The notes: a model not told the origin generated them from the letters alone. Shown: positions 8,107 through 18,122, counted from the first letter of the stretch. The stretch is 64,000 nucleotides of DNA from HGM12713 sp045593725 (GCA_045593725.1 JAZNXE010000008.1:1-64000), one strand, 5' to 3'. Program-made: numbers and translations.

Positions 8107-9570
8107 TTATTTAAAATGTTTTATTGCTTCTTGCAATTGATTGTCTTTTTCGTCGGGGAGTTCATAAATATTATACTCTGCCGCTTCCTTGCTCAGCTCT
8201 ATCGGATAGTCAGGCTCTATTCCTATTCCGTCATATCCCTCGCTTTTTGCCGAGTAATACATATGAGTGGTAAACTTGACTGCGCCCTTTAGTCCAAATG
8301 GAGCGAGAGTATAGGTGGTTTGCATCTTACCCTTTCCGAAGGTAGTAGTTCCAATTATAGCGCCAAGCCCGTAATCCCTGAAGGTAGCCGTAAACAGCTC
8401 TCCCGCGCTTGCGGTATTCTCATTACAAAGCACCACCATATTAAGGTCTTTATATTTTCCAATATCCTCCTTGGATACGTTGCAGGTGGCGTAATCGCCC
8501 TCAAGGTCGGATACCACTCCAACCTTTTTTTCGCTTATCGCTCCGCTATTATTTTTGGTACGTATATACACGTCACCCTCGTCAAGAAAATAACTGAGCA
8601 CAGCCGCTACGGATATCTCGTATCCGCCGGGATTGTACCGTACGTCTATAACGAATTTGTCGCATCCCTGCTTTTTCAGTTCTTCAACAGCATCACAAAA
8701 CTGGACGGGAGTTTTAAGCTCAAAGCCCGTTATTTTTATTATGCCTATCTTACTGTTAAGCTCGGATACTCTGGAATATACAGACTCGGTAGTCACCTGA
8801 CGGCGTGTTACCTTAAATTCCTTTTCCTCGTAGGTATCTCCGTTTTTTCTAAAGACAGTAAATTCTGCTTTGGTATTTTCCTCGCCCTTTAGCTTGCGGA
8901 GAATCTCGTCATATCCGCCTAACTGCTCTATCGACTGCCGAGCTTCCCCAATACCCGCATAGGCTATCATATCACCCGCGCGAAGTCCCTCCTCCTGTGC
9001 GGGAGAACCCTTCATCACGTTGATTATCTTCAGCACAGAGTATTCCTTGCCTTGAACTGTCACCTTGGAATTTATTACGTTCACGCCTATGCCGTACATT
9101 CTTCCCGCGCCCTCGTCGTTAGAAGCGTCAAGCTCCTCCTGAGTATAATACGCGGCGTAGATATCTCCTGTGGCGGCAAGATATGCCTTCAGGGACTCCT
9201 CGGTAAGCTTATCCTTATCTATATCTCCGTAGAAATAGTTTTCAAGCAAAAGGTCTATTATATCTACTTCGGATAATCCCGATTGGGAGCTTCCGTTGTG
9301 AGCGTTATCCTTATATATATCAGACAGTTGCTTTTGATAAAGACTGCTGCATATAGTGTAGGTAAGCATAAAGGTTGCCAGAATAATGGCAATACCCGAA
9401 AGTATGCAGCTGCTTAGTGAAAGCTTTATTTTTTTCTTGGTTTTCTCCTGAACCTCTAATGTCGGTTCACTTATTATCTGCTCTACCGAATTATCGACAA
9501 TATTCTCGCCAATACTCTCTTCTGCCTGACCGTTATCTGTGTTTTCTAAATTTTTATTCTCTTCTGACAT
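8107..9570 (-). CDS. S41-family C-terminal processing peptidase (CtpA-like) with PDZ domain
   Basis: A membrane-anchored periprotoplasmic serine protease. A polar acidic N-terminus (1-45) is followed by one helix (about 53-73), a PDZ domain (about 158-258) and the S41 catalytic core. The catalytic pair is visible as S388 in NTASAGE and K413 in FGKGK, the Ser/Lys arrangement of tail-specific proteases. The length of 487 aa is usual for clostridial CtpA homologues. Substrates are unknown; family members trim or degrade envelope proteins. Confidence 0.92.
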   Translation of the reverse strand: MSEENKNLENTDNGQAEESIGENIVDNSVEQIISEPTLEVQEKTKKKIKLSLSSCILSGIAIILATFMLTYTICSSLYQKQLSDIYKDNAHNGSSQSGLSEVDIIDLLLENYFYGDIDKDKLTEESLKAYLAATGDIYAAYYTQEELDASNDEGAGRMYGIGVNVINSKVTVQGKEYSVLKIINVMKGSPAQEEGLRAGDMIAYAGIGEARQSIEQLGGYDEILRKLKGEENTKAEFTVFRKNGDTYEEKEFKVTRRQVTTESVYSRVSELNSKIGIIKITGFELKTPVQFCDAVEELKKQGCDKFVIDVRYNPGGYEISVAAVLSYFLDEGDVYIRTKNNSGAISEKKVGVVSDLEGDYATCNVSKEDIGKYKDLNMVVLCNENTASAGELFTATFRDYGLGAIIGTTTFGKGKMQTTYTLAPFGLKGAVKFTTHMYYSAKSEGYDGIGIEPDYPIELSKEAAEYNIYELPDEKDNQLQEAIKHFK

Positions 9571-9654
9571 TCAGAGTCTTCCCCGTTTCTTCTGATTTTT
9601 CAAGGGTGAAATATAACTTTGAAGTCTTAAAAAGCAGCCATATTCAATTCAAAT

Positions 9655-9682
9655 GCGAAATACTCACAAGGGAGCATTTCGC
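9655..9682 (-). terminator. Hairpin after the CdaR-type regulator gene
   Basis: GCGAAATACTC/GAGCATTTCGC forms an 11-base stem with one mismatch and a 6-base loop. There is no long U tract, so termination is uncertain. Confidence 0.45.
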
Positions 9683-9714
9683 AATGAAATTATATGCTTT
9701 TTCTGTGCAGACTA

Positions 9715-10800
9715 TTAAAACTTTACCGTCTTGGAATCGAGATATTTTCTTACCATCAAAGCTACCTTAAAGGTGATGGCATGTTCAAACTCCCTCAGGT
9801 CAAGTCCTGTGAGCTTGCGTATCTTTTCAAGTCTATATACAAGTGTGTTTCTGTGTACGAACAGCTTTCTTGACGTTTCGGAAACGTTGAGGTTGTTCTC
9901 AAAGAAGCACTGAATAGTCATCAGCGTTTCACGGTCCAAGGATTCAAGGCTTCCCTTCTTGAATACCTCCTGCAAGAACATTTCACAAAGGGTGGTTGGA
10001 AGCTGATATATAAGTCTGCCGATACCAAGATTTTCATAGCTGATTATGTTCTTCTCGGTTTCAAATACCTTTCCTACCTCAAGAGCTACCTGAGCCTCCT
10101 GATATGCCTTGGCAAGGTCCTTGATATTCTCTACGATAGTAGATATACCGATAGCCACCTTAGTATAGAATTCAGTAGAGAGTGTGTCGGCAATGTTTAC
10201 CGCCATCTTCTCTATCTCTCTCATTTCCGTGCCGGGCTTAAGCTCCTTAACGAGAACTATATCGTGCTCACCTACGCTGATAACGTAGTCACGGGACTTG
10301 TCCGGAAACATATTCTGGAGCATCTCAAAGGGGAGCATATCGGTCTTACCGAAAAATTTGATAAGGAATACTATTCTTGGCTCCTCGATATTAAAATGAA
10401 GCTCCTTGGATTTTATGTATATATCGCTTGGAAGTATGTTGTCGATGATTATATTTTTAATAAACGAACCCTTGTCGTACTTTTCGTCATAAAGGCTCTT
10501 TATGTTGCCAAGAGAAACAGCAAGAAGCTTTGACATCTTCTCGGCAATCTTATCCTCACCCTCAATAAATACGATATATTCGCTCTTCTGTCCCGTACCC
10601 ATATAGCGGTATGTATATCCATCAAGAGCCATTACCTCGTTTGCGAAGGGCATTCCTTCAACCACTCCCTCGCGAACCGAGCCCATCTTACCCAAATCGG
10701 AACACGCTATGACCACTCCGTTTTCGTCTATAACGCCTGTTGTGCGGTCAAAGGCATCCTTCATCTGATATATAACACCTTGGAATAATCTGTTCGACAT
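9715..10800 (-). CDS. CdaR/PucR-type helix-turn-helix regulator
   Basis: A 361-aa regulator. The C-terminal segment (about 290-350: NLNVSETSRKLFVHRNTL and on) is the PucR/CdaR-type HTH. The central part resembles the GGDEF-derived domain of CdaR regulators, and the N-terminus (1-110) looks like a sensory domain. Such proteins often control carbohydrate or purine use, but the target is not evident. It has its own consensus promoter at 10854..10882 and stands between operons, so it could act on either side. Confidence 0.85.
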   Translation of the reverse strand: MSNRLFQGVIYQMKDAFDRTTGVIDENGVVIACSDLGKMGSVREGVVEGMPFANEVMALDGYTYRYMGTGQKSEYIVFIEGEDKIAEKMSKLLAVSLGNIKSLYDEKYDKGSFIKNIIIDNILPSDIYIKSKELHFNIEEPRIVFLIKFFGKTDMLPFEMLQNMFPDKSRDYVISVGEHDIVLVKELKPGTEMREIEKMAVNIADTLSTEFYTKVAIGISTIVENIKDLAKAYQEAQVALEVGKVFETEKNIISYENLGIGRLIYQLPTTLCEMFLQEVFKKGSLESLDRETLMTIQCFFENNLNVSETSRKLFVHRNTLVYRLEKIRKLTGLDLREFEHAITFKVALMVRKYLDSKTVKF

Positions 10801-10853
10801 ATCTTAAACCTCTTATAAACGTATTAAAAAATCAATTGTACATACTGACCTAT

Positions 10854-10882
10854 ATTATACACCTTTTTTTGTGATTTTTCAA
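10854..10882 (-). promoter_or_regulatory. Sigma-A type promoter of the CdaR-type regulator
   Basis: On the minus strand: TTGAAA, 17-base spacer, TATAAT, about 54 bases before the start codon. Confidence 0.8.
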
Positions 10883-10942
10883 TAGCGTTTTAAATATTTT
10901 TTATAAAAATTTTAAAAAAATTGTTAATAATGTGTAAAAACA

Positions 10943-11686
10943 TCAAAGCTCGGTAGCGCAAACTATACAAGCAAGAACAAAGCCTGAGGCGGTTTCGGTG
11001 CGAAGTATTCTCTTTCCTAGACCCGTCATTTTCATTCCAAGAGCTCTTGCCGCCTCCGCCTCCTTCACCGAAAAGCCTCCTTCGCTTCCTACGAAAAGAG
11101 ATATGTTCTGCGGCATACGCGACTCAAATCCCCGAAGAATTGTCCCAAGAGGCTCTGTGCCGTCACCTTCATAGCAGAAAAGACAAATATCACTCTCCAA
11201 AGCCTGACCTATGGCATCTCTGAAGCTAACAGAGTGCTTTATCTCGGGGATAACGCTTCTGCCGCACTGCTTTGCCGCTTCTGCGGCTATTCTTTGTCTG
11301 CGCTCGGTCTTGCGTTCCTCCGCGTCACTCTTTATCCTTACTACACAGCGCTCACTCTCAAAGGGAATTATCTCCCCTACCCCGCATTCCACGGCCTTTT
11401 GTATTATTGTGTCAAGCTTATCACCCTTGGGTAGCGCCTGAAAGAGTCTTATGAATATCTTCGGCTCATTTTCTGAATGCTTAGTGGAAATTATCTCGGA
11501 TATAACCTCTCTGTCCTCATCAAAGGAGCTGATTTTGCAGGTATATTCATTTCCCTGCATATCGCAAACGGTTATCTCCTCGCCCACCGCCATTCTCAGT
11601 GAACGGGCTATGTGATGGGCATCGTCACCTATTATTGAAATAAGGTTATCCCTTACTCTGTCCTGTCTTACAAAAAATCTTGGCAT
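10943..11686 (-). CDS. rsmE: 16S rRNA m3U1498 methyltransferase RsmE
   Basis: A SPOUT-class enzyme that methylates N3 of U1498 in 16S rRNA. The N-terminal PUA-like region (MPRFFV, about 1-70) is followed by the SPOUT fold, with the AdoMet-binding knot segments LFVGSEGGFS and LGKRILRTETA. I choose the ATG at 11686 (GGAG 6 bases upstream) over a TTG at 11701 that overlaps the deoC stop; this gives 247 aa, the family size. Its SD lies immediately after the deoC stop, so it is the last gene of the dusB-topB-unknown-deoC-rsmE operon. Confidence 0.94.
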   Translation of the reverse strand: MPRFFVRQDRVRDNLISIIGDDAHHIARSLRMAVGEEITVCDMQGNEYTCKISSFDEDREVISEIISTKHSENEPKIFIRLFQALPKGDKLDTIIQKAVECGVGEIIPFESERCVVRIKSDAEERKTERRQRIAAEAAKQCGRSVIPEIKHSVSFRDAIGQALESDICLFCYEGDGTEPLGTILRGFESRMPQNISLFVGSEGGFSVKEAEAARALGMKMTGLGKRILRTETASGFVLACIVCATEL

Positions 11687-11697
11687 TTCTACTCCAA

Positions 11698-12372
11698 TCA
11701 ATAATTGCTTTTTGTCTTGTCGCCCTTAAGCAGCGTAACCAATCGGCTTGTTCCCAGTCTTTGGGCACCAAGGGATAAAAACAGCTCCGCGTCCTCAAAG
11801 CTTTTTATGCCCCCTGCCGCCTTTATTTTTACATTATTTCCTACGTTCTCGGCAAACAGCTTAATGTCGGCAGCGGTAGCTCCGCCCGTAGAAAATCCCG
11901 TGGAGGTCTTTATGTAGTCCGCCCCCGCCTCGGTAACTATTTTACACATAGCTATCTTTTCATCCTCGGTCAGAAGGCAGGCTTCTATAATTACCTTAAG
12001 TATTTTTTCTCCGCATACCGCCTTTAAAGCCCTTATTTCTTCTGTGACAGTATCATACTTTTTCGCTTTAAGGTCGCCTATATTGATAACCATATCTAAC
12101 TCATCCGCGCCGTTATCAATAGCGTCCTTTGCTTCAGCGCATTTTATAGCTGTGGTGTTATATCCGTTGGGAAATCCTATAACAGTACATACGGCAACTC
12201 TTCCCTTCAAATATTGAGCTGCTTGGCTTACAAAGGACGGCGGGATACAAACAGATGCCGTACCATATTTTTCGGCATCATCGCACACCGTCTTTATATC
12301 CTCCCACGTAGCACCCTGCAAAAGCAGGGTGTGATCTACGTGAGCCATTATTTCCTTTACCGTGTATTTCAT
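11698..12372 (-). CDS. deoC: Deoxyribose-phosphate aldolase
   Basis: Cleaves 2-deoxyribose-5-phosphate to glyceraldehyde-3-phosphate and acetaldehyde in deoxynucleoside catabolism. A TIM barrel of 224 aa. The Schiff-base lysine lies in DYIKTSTGF, and VDHTLL near the N-terminus is typical. I choose the ATG at 12372, which overlaps the upstream stop by 4 bases (ATGA); the longer frame would run 30 bases into the upstream gene. No other deo gene is nearby. Confidence 0.94.
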   Translation of the reverse strand: MKYTVKEIMAHVDHTLLLQGATWEDIKTVCDDAEKYGTASVCIPPSFVSQAAQYLKGRVAVCTVIGFPNGYNTTAIKCAEAKDAIDNGADELDMVINIGDLKAKKYDTVTEEIRALKAVCGEKILKVIIEACLLTEDEKIAMCKIVTEAGADYIKTSTGFSTGGATAADIKLFAENVGNNVKIKAAGGIKSFEDAELFLSLGAQRLGTSRLVTLLKGDKTKSNY

Positions 12373-14039
12373 TGCTCTGCCTCGGTACTCTTGAAGCTCC
12401 ACTCGGATATTTGTCTTATCTTTTCAACGTCGGTTTCATAATAGGACACAGTCAGCACGTTGTCCTCCTCTATTAGGAGAACGCTCTCGTCTGCCGCGAC
12501 GCTCTGCTTATAGAGATATCCGTCGGAGCCTGTAATATATACCGCCGATTCGCCGCCCATCGTTACTATACGCACGTTCTTAACGGTTATATCTGCGCTG
12601 GGCACAGTATCGTCTTCACTTGAGCTTCCGCCGGTAATTATACCATTCTGCTTTAAGAGCTTGATATATTCCTGCTTTGCCTCGGTCTGAGTAGTGCCTG
12701 TGGCTACAACGCTGTATTTTTCTACGTTTACCAGCGCGTAAAGCTTAACCAGTCCTCCGCTGTCCTTGAGCACCATAATATAGGTAGCCTGACCCGACAC
12801 GTTGATAAGCGACGGGAAGGACGCTACGTATCCCTTTTCCTGCACCTCGCCCTCGGCTGCCCTCATAGCAGAGTACTCCTCAGCGCCGATTACGGGATAG
12901 AATTTATATTCACCCGTTCTGGCGTTACTGATAATAAATCCGATATTACTCTCGTCGCTAGTAACAGAGGTAACACCCGTAAAGAACCATACGTCGTCCC
13001 CGATAACTATATATCCGAAGTCGTCTGTGGTTACCTTACAATCCTTGTTGCCTATTATGCTGTTCCAAAAGCCGTTTTTAAGCGTTCCGTACCAGTCGTA
13101 TTTCTGCGCGGCAAGATTGCCCGTGAATACGTTATCTACCCACGAGGGCACGTCCTTCAGAGCGTAAATCTCGGAGCTTCCGTCAACGGGATTAAATATT
13201 ATAACCTCATCAACGTCCATCGCGCCAAACAAAAATACGGTGGGCTTCATACAAGATACTATATAGTAAGGATTGCCGTTGTCGTCCACCTCAAAGGAAT
13301 AAGAGCCGAATATCTTTGTGGGATAGGACATACGGAGCTTTCGGTGAAGGTCTTCGCCGAAAAACGCGCTGTCCGCATACTTTATTGGCTTTTGGAGCTT
13401 GATATAATTCGCCTCGGTGACGTTAACGGGGTCCACCATAACGTAACCCGGAATACCGCTCTTGCGGTTGCTCAGCCATTTGAAGAAATCGGCATATTCA
13501 AGGTTAGACACCTTTTGCGGGGTTCTCTTGTAATTTATCTGTCGGTAAGTGGGATTTATTTCATACTGGGAAACAACGTCCGAAAGCGCGCCGAGGGTTC
13601 TGTCGCCCATTTTCTGCGCGGTTTGACTGTCCATAAGAGCTATGTTGCTTACTATCGCGGTTTCGGGCATATCCTCCTCAAACACCGCCTCGGGAACCTC
13701 TATTATATTTGAGTATCTCTCGGCGTTAAAGAACGTGGATGACGCGATATTTCCTATTATTAGCACCAATACGGGTACTGCTATAAGCGAGAGTGATACC
13801 TTTAATACAGTCTTACCCTCGAAATTAAAGAATTTCTTGCTGACTCCCTTGGGCGCGAAGCCTTGCCTTGCCGAAAGCAAGGAATATATAACCGTAAAAC
13901 AAGCTATAGCAAGAGCAAGGGATACCCAAAAGCCTTGGTTAAAAATATTGATTGCGGGGAGAGTTATATAAAAATATATTCCTCCCAGAGCAAGTGTGAC
14001 AAGCAACGCCACTAAAACACGAACCCATGTTTTTTTCAT
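12369..14039 (-). CDS. Large membrane-anchored protein of unknown function
   Basis: A 556-aa protein. Hydrophobic helices are at about 8-28, 35-55 and 80-102. A long, largely beta-rich soluble domain follows (about 110-550) with many aromatic Gly/Asp turns (PYYIVS, FGYIVIGDDVWFF, TYIMVL), likely outside the membrane. No catalytic motif was recognised, and I cannot name the family. It lies 21 bases after topB, its stop overlaps the deoC start, and its own start is ATG. The operon mixes RNA modification, DNA topology and nucleoside breakdown, so context says little about its job. Confidence 0.75.
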   Translation of the reverse strand: MKKTWVRVLVALLVTLALGGIYFYITLPAINIFNQGFWVSLALAIACFTVIYSLLSARQGFAPKGVSKKFFNFEGKTVLKVSLSLIAVPVLVLIIGNIASSTFFNAERYSNIIEVPEAVFEEDMPETAIVSNIALMDSQTAQKMGDRTLGALSDVVSQYEINPTYRQINYKRTPQKVSNLEYADFFKWLSNRKSGIPGYVMVDPVNVTEANYIKLQKPIKYADSAFFGEDLHRKLRMSYPTKIFGSYSFEVDDNGNPYYIVSCMKPTVFLFGAMDVDEVIIFNPVDGSSEIYALKDVPSWVDNVFTGNLAAQKYDWYGTLKNGFWNSIIGNKDCKVTTDDFGYIVIGDDVWFFTGVTSVTSDESNIGFIISNARTGEYKFYPVIGAEEYSAMRAAEGEVQEKGYVASFPSLINVSGQATYIMVLKDSGGLVKLYALVNVEKYSVVATGTTQTEAKQEYIKLLKQNGIITGGSSSEDDTVPSADITVKNVRIVTMGGESAVYITGSDGYLYKQSVAADESVLLIEEDNVLTVSYYETDVEKIRQISEWSFKSTEAEQ

Positions 14040-14060
14040 AATTTTTTCTCCTTTCTATAT

Positions 14061-16163
14061 TTAAAAATCAAAAACACATCTGCCGTTATCAAGCTTTAAC
14101 GCCGCGTCAAAGCTCTTCCCGTTCTTTGAAACAAAGCCCTTTATTACCGAGGTGCGCCCACTTTCAAGCAAGAGCGTAACGTTCCTTGCGGATATGGCTC
14201 TACCGCATATATAAGCACCTACGGTGAATTTACATCCGTTTTTGTAATTACTGCATCCGTACCCGAATTTGTTTCTCTTTACCTCGTTTGTGCAGAGGGG
14301 GCATTTGCCCACCACGTCACCGAAGAAGCCTGTTTCGGTATCCTCCTCCAGCGGCTGCTCGGGCTTTGGGGCAAAATACGCGGATATCTCATCCACAGCC
14401 AGCTTTACGCTGTCCTCCACCTCTATCTCTCCTCTGAATACTCTTTTTAGCGCTTTACCCATCTCGGAGGTCTTGAATTTGTCCATATTTATATTCATTC
14501 TCTCAAGGCTTTCAATAAGGAATATTCCGTCGGGCAATATTGTATATACGTCCTTTTTCAGCTGGATATATCCGCTCTTTTTTGCGTTATCTATTATTCC
14601 AGTGCGGGTTGCTTCCGTTCCAAGCTCCACTCCCTCAAGCATAGCCCTGTATTCCTCCGCGTCGTCAGCGCCCACCGTATCCTCTGCCGCCGCTTTTTCC
14701 TCTCGGAATGGGTTTTTCAAATAATTATTAAGTGTTTCTATGGTATAGTGCTTGGGGGGTGAGGTTTCCTTTTCGTTTGGCTTGAAATTTATATTTACCC
14801 TATCTCCCTTATTGAGATTTGGCAATATCTTGTCCTTTTGGGCGGCGTCGTCATATTTCATCCAGCCCTTTTCCTTTATGGAAAGCCCCTTTAGCTGAAA
14901 GTCTTCGAGTTCTCCCACGCTTACGGTTATTTCTACCTTTTCCGCAATACATTCCTCCGCGCAGAATACCGCTATAAATCTGCGGAATACTGTGGAATAA
15001 ACCTGCATCTCGGCTTCGCTGAGCTTCGTTTTATCGGGTATTTTATAGGTTGGGGTTATTGCCGAATGCGACTCTATCTTGCTATCGTCAAAGATATTCT
15101 TTTTATCCTTAAACACTACTGGATAACCAAGTGAGGCGCAATTTTCAAGTATCTTCTTAACCTTTCCCTTTTCCGCTGTGGCGAGATACTCCGAGTTGGT
15201 TCTCGGATAGGTAAGATATCCGCTCTCATAGAGCTTTTGCACTATCTCAAGGCTCTCTGCCATAGACATCTTATATTTCTTTCCCAGCACGTTCTGGAGC
15301 TTCGAGAGCGAGTACAGCTTACCCGGAAGTATGCTGTCCTTTTTACGCTTGACCGAGGTAACAGTGGCAATCTGCTTGTTATATTCCTCGCAGGTCAGCT
15401 GCGCCTTATTAAGTTCCCTCCCGTCAAAGCGAAGCTTACTTTGAAGCTCCACCGTTTCACCGTTGGTCTGCTCCTTGCTGGATATGGAATAGTATTTCTG
15501 CGGAATGAAGTTTTTTATAGCCATATCTCTGTCGTATATAGCTCTAACGATAGGAACTATTACTCTGCCCACACGCATAAGAGTGCCTGTTTTAAGAGTA
15601 GCCAATCGCGTAAGGTTGACTCCGTAAAGCCAATCTATGTAGGTCCTTGCGTAGCCCTCGTTGGCAAGATTGTCATATTCATTTTCCAGCTTCATATCGG
15701 CAAATGCCGCCCGTACGGTTTCGGGAGTCTGGTCGGGAAGCCAAAGTCTTTTTTGTGTTTTAGGGGTCTTTAGCGCCTTGCTTACACAGGTACGGACTAT
15801 TATCTCTCCCTCTCGGTCGGCGTCCCCCGCGTTTACTATGGTATCTACATCCTCTCGATTGCAAAGAGTTTCTATAATCTTAAACTGTTTTATAACTCCG
15901 CTGTCAACCTTTTTGTTGCTGTCAAGCCTTAGCTCATACCGGAATTCTCGGGGAAAGCAGGGGAGATTTTTCATTGTCCAATATCGCTCACCCTCGGGTC
16001 TTGGATTATATGCTTCAATATCCGCAAGTGAAAACAGGTGTCCGAATGCCCAAGTAATTATGCAATCCTTGTTTTCAAGATATCCGTCACGCTTTGAGAA
16101 GCTCCCCAAGCCCGCGGCTATGTTCCTGCCAAGGCTGGGCTTTTCCGCTACTATCAATACCAT
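14061..16163 (-). CDS. topB: DNA topoisomerase III (type IA)
   Basis: Relaxes or decatenates DNA through a 5'-phosphotyrosine intermediate. The Toprim domain is N-terminal (VLIVAEKPSLGRNIA at 2-16; acidic DADREGEI further on), and the active-site Tyr319 sits in GYLTYPRTNS. A C-terminal zinc-ribbon-like region (CPLC...YGCSNYKNGCKF) follows at about 620-655. At 700 aa it fits TopB better than TopA. It lies 21 bases downstream of dusB. Such extra type IA enzymes are often carried on mobile elements, but nothing here suggests recent transfer. Confidence 0.92.
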   Translation of the reverse strand: MVLIVAEKPSLGRNIAAGLGSFSKRDGYLENKDCIITWAFGHLFSLADIEAYNPRPEGERYWTMKNLPCFPREFRYELRLDSNKKVDSGVIKQFKIIETLCNREDVDTIVNAGDADREGEIIVRTCVSKALKTPKTQKRLWLPDQTPETVRAAFADMKLENEYDNLANEGYARTYIDWLYGVNLTRLATLKTGTLMRVGRVIVPIVRAIYDRDMAIKNFIPQKYYSISSKEQTNGETVELQSKLRFDGRELNKAQLTCEEYNKQIATVTSVKRKKDSILPGKLYSLSKLQNVLGKKYKMSMAESLEIVQKLYESGYLTYPRTNSEYLATAEKGKVKKILENCASLGYPVVFKDKKNIFDDSKIESHSAITPTYKIPDKTKLSEAEMQVYSTVFRRFIAVFCAEECIAEKVEITVSVGELEDFQLKGLSIKEKGWMKYDDAAQKDKILPNLNKGDRVNINFKPNEKETSPPKHYTIETLNNYLKNPFREEKAAAEDTVGADDAEEYRAMLEGVELGTEATRTGIIDNAKKSGYIQLKKDVYTILPDGIFLIESLERMNINMDKFKTSEMGKALKRVFRGEIEVEDSVKLAVDEISAYFAPKPEQPLEEDTETGFFGDVVGKCPLCTNEVKRNKFGYGCSNYKNGCKFTVGAYICGRAISARNVTLLLESGRTSVIKGFVSKNGKSFDAALKLDNGRCVFDF

Positions 16164-16184
16164 ATTATTCCCACTCCCCGCAAA

Positions 16185-17210
16185 TCATAATCCTTCGTTT
16201 TGTTTTTCTAAAAGCTCGTTAAATATATTATTTATATCCTCGGGACTTTCGGCTGTCATTATCTGACCTCTTGCGGCGGCGCTTCCCTTCATTCCCGATA
16301 TATACCAAGCCATATGCTTCTTTGCCTCGGCAAGTCCTGTTCGCCCGCCGTGCTCCTCTATCATAAGCGAAAGCTGACGTGAAGCTACCGACAGACGCTC
16401 CTCGTATGTCGGCAGCGTGTATTTCTCGCCCTCAAGAGCGTGTTTAATCTGAGAAAACAGCCAAGGTGCGCCCATTGCTCCACGTCCTATCATTATTCCG
16501 TCGCATCCCGTGCTCTCAAGCATTACTTGCGCATCCTCGGCAGAATATATGTCCCCATTTCCGATTACGGGAATACTTACCGCCTTTTTTACGCTCTCAA
16601 TAATTTCCAAATCTATGCCAGGGGTGTACAGCTGTTCCCTTGTACGGGCATGAACGCATATAGCGCTTACACCCGCTGCCTCAAGTATTTTCGCTACCTC
16701 AACGGCGTTTATACTTTGAGAATCCCAACCCGCGCGTATCTTTACGGTTACGGGCAGACTCACAGACTTGCAAACCGCCTCCGCCACCTTTCCCGCAAGA
16801 GCGGGGGTTCTCATAAGTGCGCTTCCCTCTCCGTTAGCGGTTATCTTTCTTACGGGACAACCCATATTTATATCTATGGCTGTTGGTTTAGCGTCAGAGA
16901 TGCATCCTCGGTAACTGCCTTCTTCGAGCATCCGTGCCGCCTCAGCCATAAATTCAGGCTCCTTGCCGAAAAGCTGAACTGCCATTGGACAATCCTCTTT
17001 AAGCACCGCCGCAAGAGTTGCGGTAGCAGATGAAAAATATTCCTTTCTTTTTGCTCTTTGCTCGTAACAAAGAGCCTTGGCGGATACCATCTCGCTGACG
17101 GTATATTCCGCTCCGTATTCTCTGCATATACTCCTGAAGGTACGGTCTGTAACTCCCGCCATTGGCGCAAGCATAAGCCCGTGCTTCAGCACAACATTTC
17201 CTATCTTCAA
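16185..17210 (-). CDS. dusB: tRNA-dihydrouridine synthase (DusB family)
   Basis: An FMN enzyme that reduces uridine in tRNA to dihydrouridine. The barrel contains LAPMAGVTD (14-22) and MGCPVRK with catalytic C118; phosphate-binding GNGDIYS and GIMIGRGAMGAPW follow. The length of 341 aa is typical. The only reasonable start is TTG at 17210, with AAGGA 7 bases upstream. It is the first gene of a five-gene operon. Confidence 0.93.
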   Translation of the reverse strand: MKIGNVVLKHGLMLAPMAGVTDRTFRSICREYGAEYTVSEMVSAKALCYEQRAKRKEYFSSATATLAAVLKEDCPMAVQLFGKEPEFMAEAARMLEEGSYRGCISDAKPTAIDINMGCPVRKITANGEGSALMRTPALAGKVAEAVCKSVSLPVTVKIRAGWDSQSINAVEVAKILEAAGVSAICVHARTREQLYTPGIDLEIIESVKKAVSIPVIGNGDIYSAEDAQVMLESTGCDGIMIGRGAMGAPWLFSQIKHALEGEKYTLPTYEERLSVASRQLSLMIEEHGGRTGLAEAKKHMAWYISGMKGSAAARGQIMTAESPEDINNIFNELLEKQNEGL

Positions 17211-17339
17211 TTTTTATTCCTTAAAAAGTATGTTTTATTTATTCGCATTTTACAGCAGAAAAGAGTTGTTTTCTGCCAAAGAGTGTCGTTATTTATATGT
17301 ATTCACTGTTATGCCCCGATTTCTGTCGAAGGATAATAA

Positions 17340-17368
17340 TTGACAATTTCTTCCAATTGTGATACTAT
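17340..17368 (+). promoter_or_regulatory. Sigma-A type promoter of the small LRR protein gene
   Basis: TTGACA, 17-base spacer, TACTAT. The spacer contains an imperfect palindrome (CAATT...AATTG) that could bind a regulator. Confidence 0.75.
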
Positions 17369-17398
17369 TTATATGTAAACAGTCAAAGGAGCAGGAAA

Positions 17399-18118
17399 AT
17401 GAAAAAAGTAAAAGAATATTTAAAAAACATCCCAAAAGAAAAGCTTATAATTATTATTTGCTCGTTTATTGCTATATGCGCCATAGCGCTATCCGTAATA
17501 ATTTTTACATCCGCAAAGCCCAATGAAAAAGCCGAAAAAGATGACCCAAACGGTATAGCTACCGAGAATTACGGCGGCAGTCAGATATCCTCCCAAAAGC
17601 CCGACACCCTTGAGTATCAAAGTCTTGGGAACGGAACCTGCGTAGTGGTGGGAATCGGCACATTTACAAAGGAAGAGCTTGAAATACCCGAGAAGAGTTA
17701 TCTGGGCGATACGGTTATAGGAATTGCCTCGGCTGCCTTTGAAGGCTGTGAGGATTTGGTATCAATACATATTCCCGCAAGCGTAACAAATATCGGTGAG
17801 GGTGTTTTTGTAGGCTGCTCTTCCCTTGCTCAGATAAGCGTAGAGCGGTCGAACACAAAATTTTCCTCCATGGGCGGAATACTTTATTCTAAAAACAAAT
17901 CCGTGCTTATTTGCTATCCTGCGGCGCGCATAGGCAGCAGTTATCTGCTGAATCCCAATGTAAAGACCATAGCAAACGATGCTTTTTACGGCGTACAGCA
18001 TCTGTCAAAGATAAATTACGAGGGCACTGCCTCGGAATTTGGAGAAATAACGGTAGGCGAAGGAAACCGCGCCTTTACGGCTCTTCCTGTTACCTGCAAT
18101 TATATGTCTTCAAAATGA
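17399..18118 (+). CDS. Membrane-anchored protein with BspA-type leucine-rich repeats
   Basis: A 239-aa protein. A basic N-terminus and one helix at about 17-40 anchor it, with no lipobox. A linker follows, then a short BspA-like (LRR_5) region from about 90: AFEGCEDLVSIHIPASVTNI and similar, including the FYGVQHLSKINYEGT cap. It has few repeats compared with the 645-aa homologue at 19168. Surface adhesion or binding is the usual guess for this family; the ligand is unknown. The SD is AAGGAGCAGG. Confidence 0.85.
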   Translation: MKKVKEYLKNIPKEKLIIIICSFIAICAIALSVIIFTSAKPNEKAEKDDPNGIATENYGGSQISSQKPDTLEYQSLGNGTCVVVGIGTFTKEELEIPEKSYLGDTVIGIASAAFEGCEDLVSIHIPASVTNIGEGVFVGCSSLAQISVERSNTKFSSMGGILYSKNKSVLICYPAARIGSSYLLNPNVKTIANDAFYGVQHLSKINYEGTASEFGEITVGEGNRAFTALPVTCNYMSSK

Positions 18119-18122
18119 GGTA

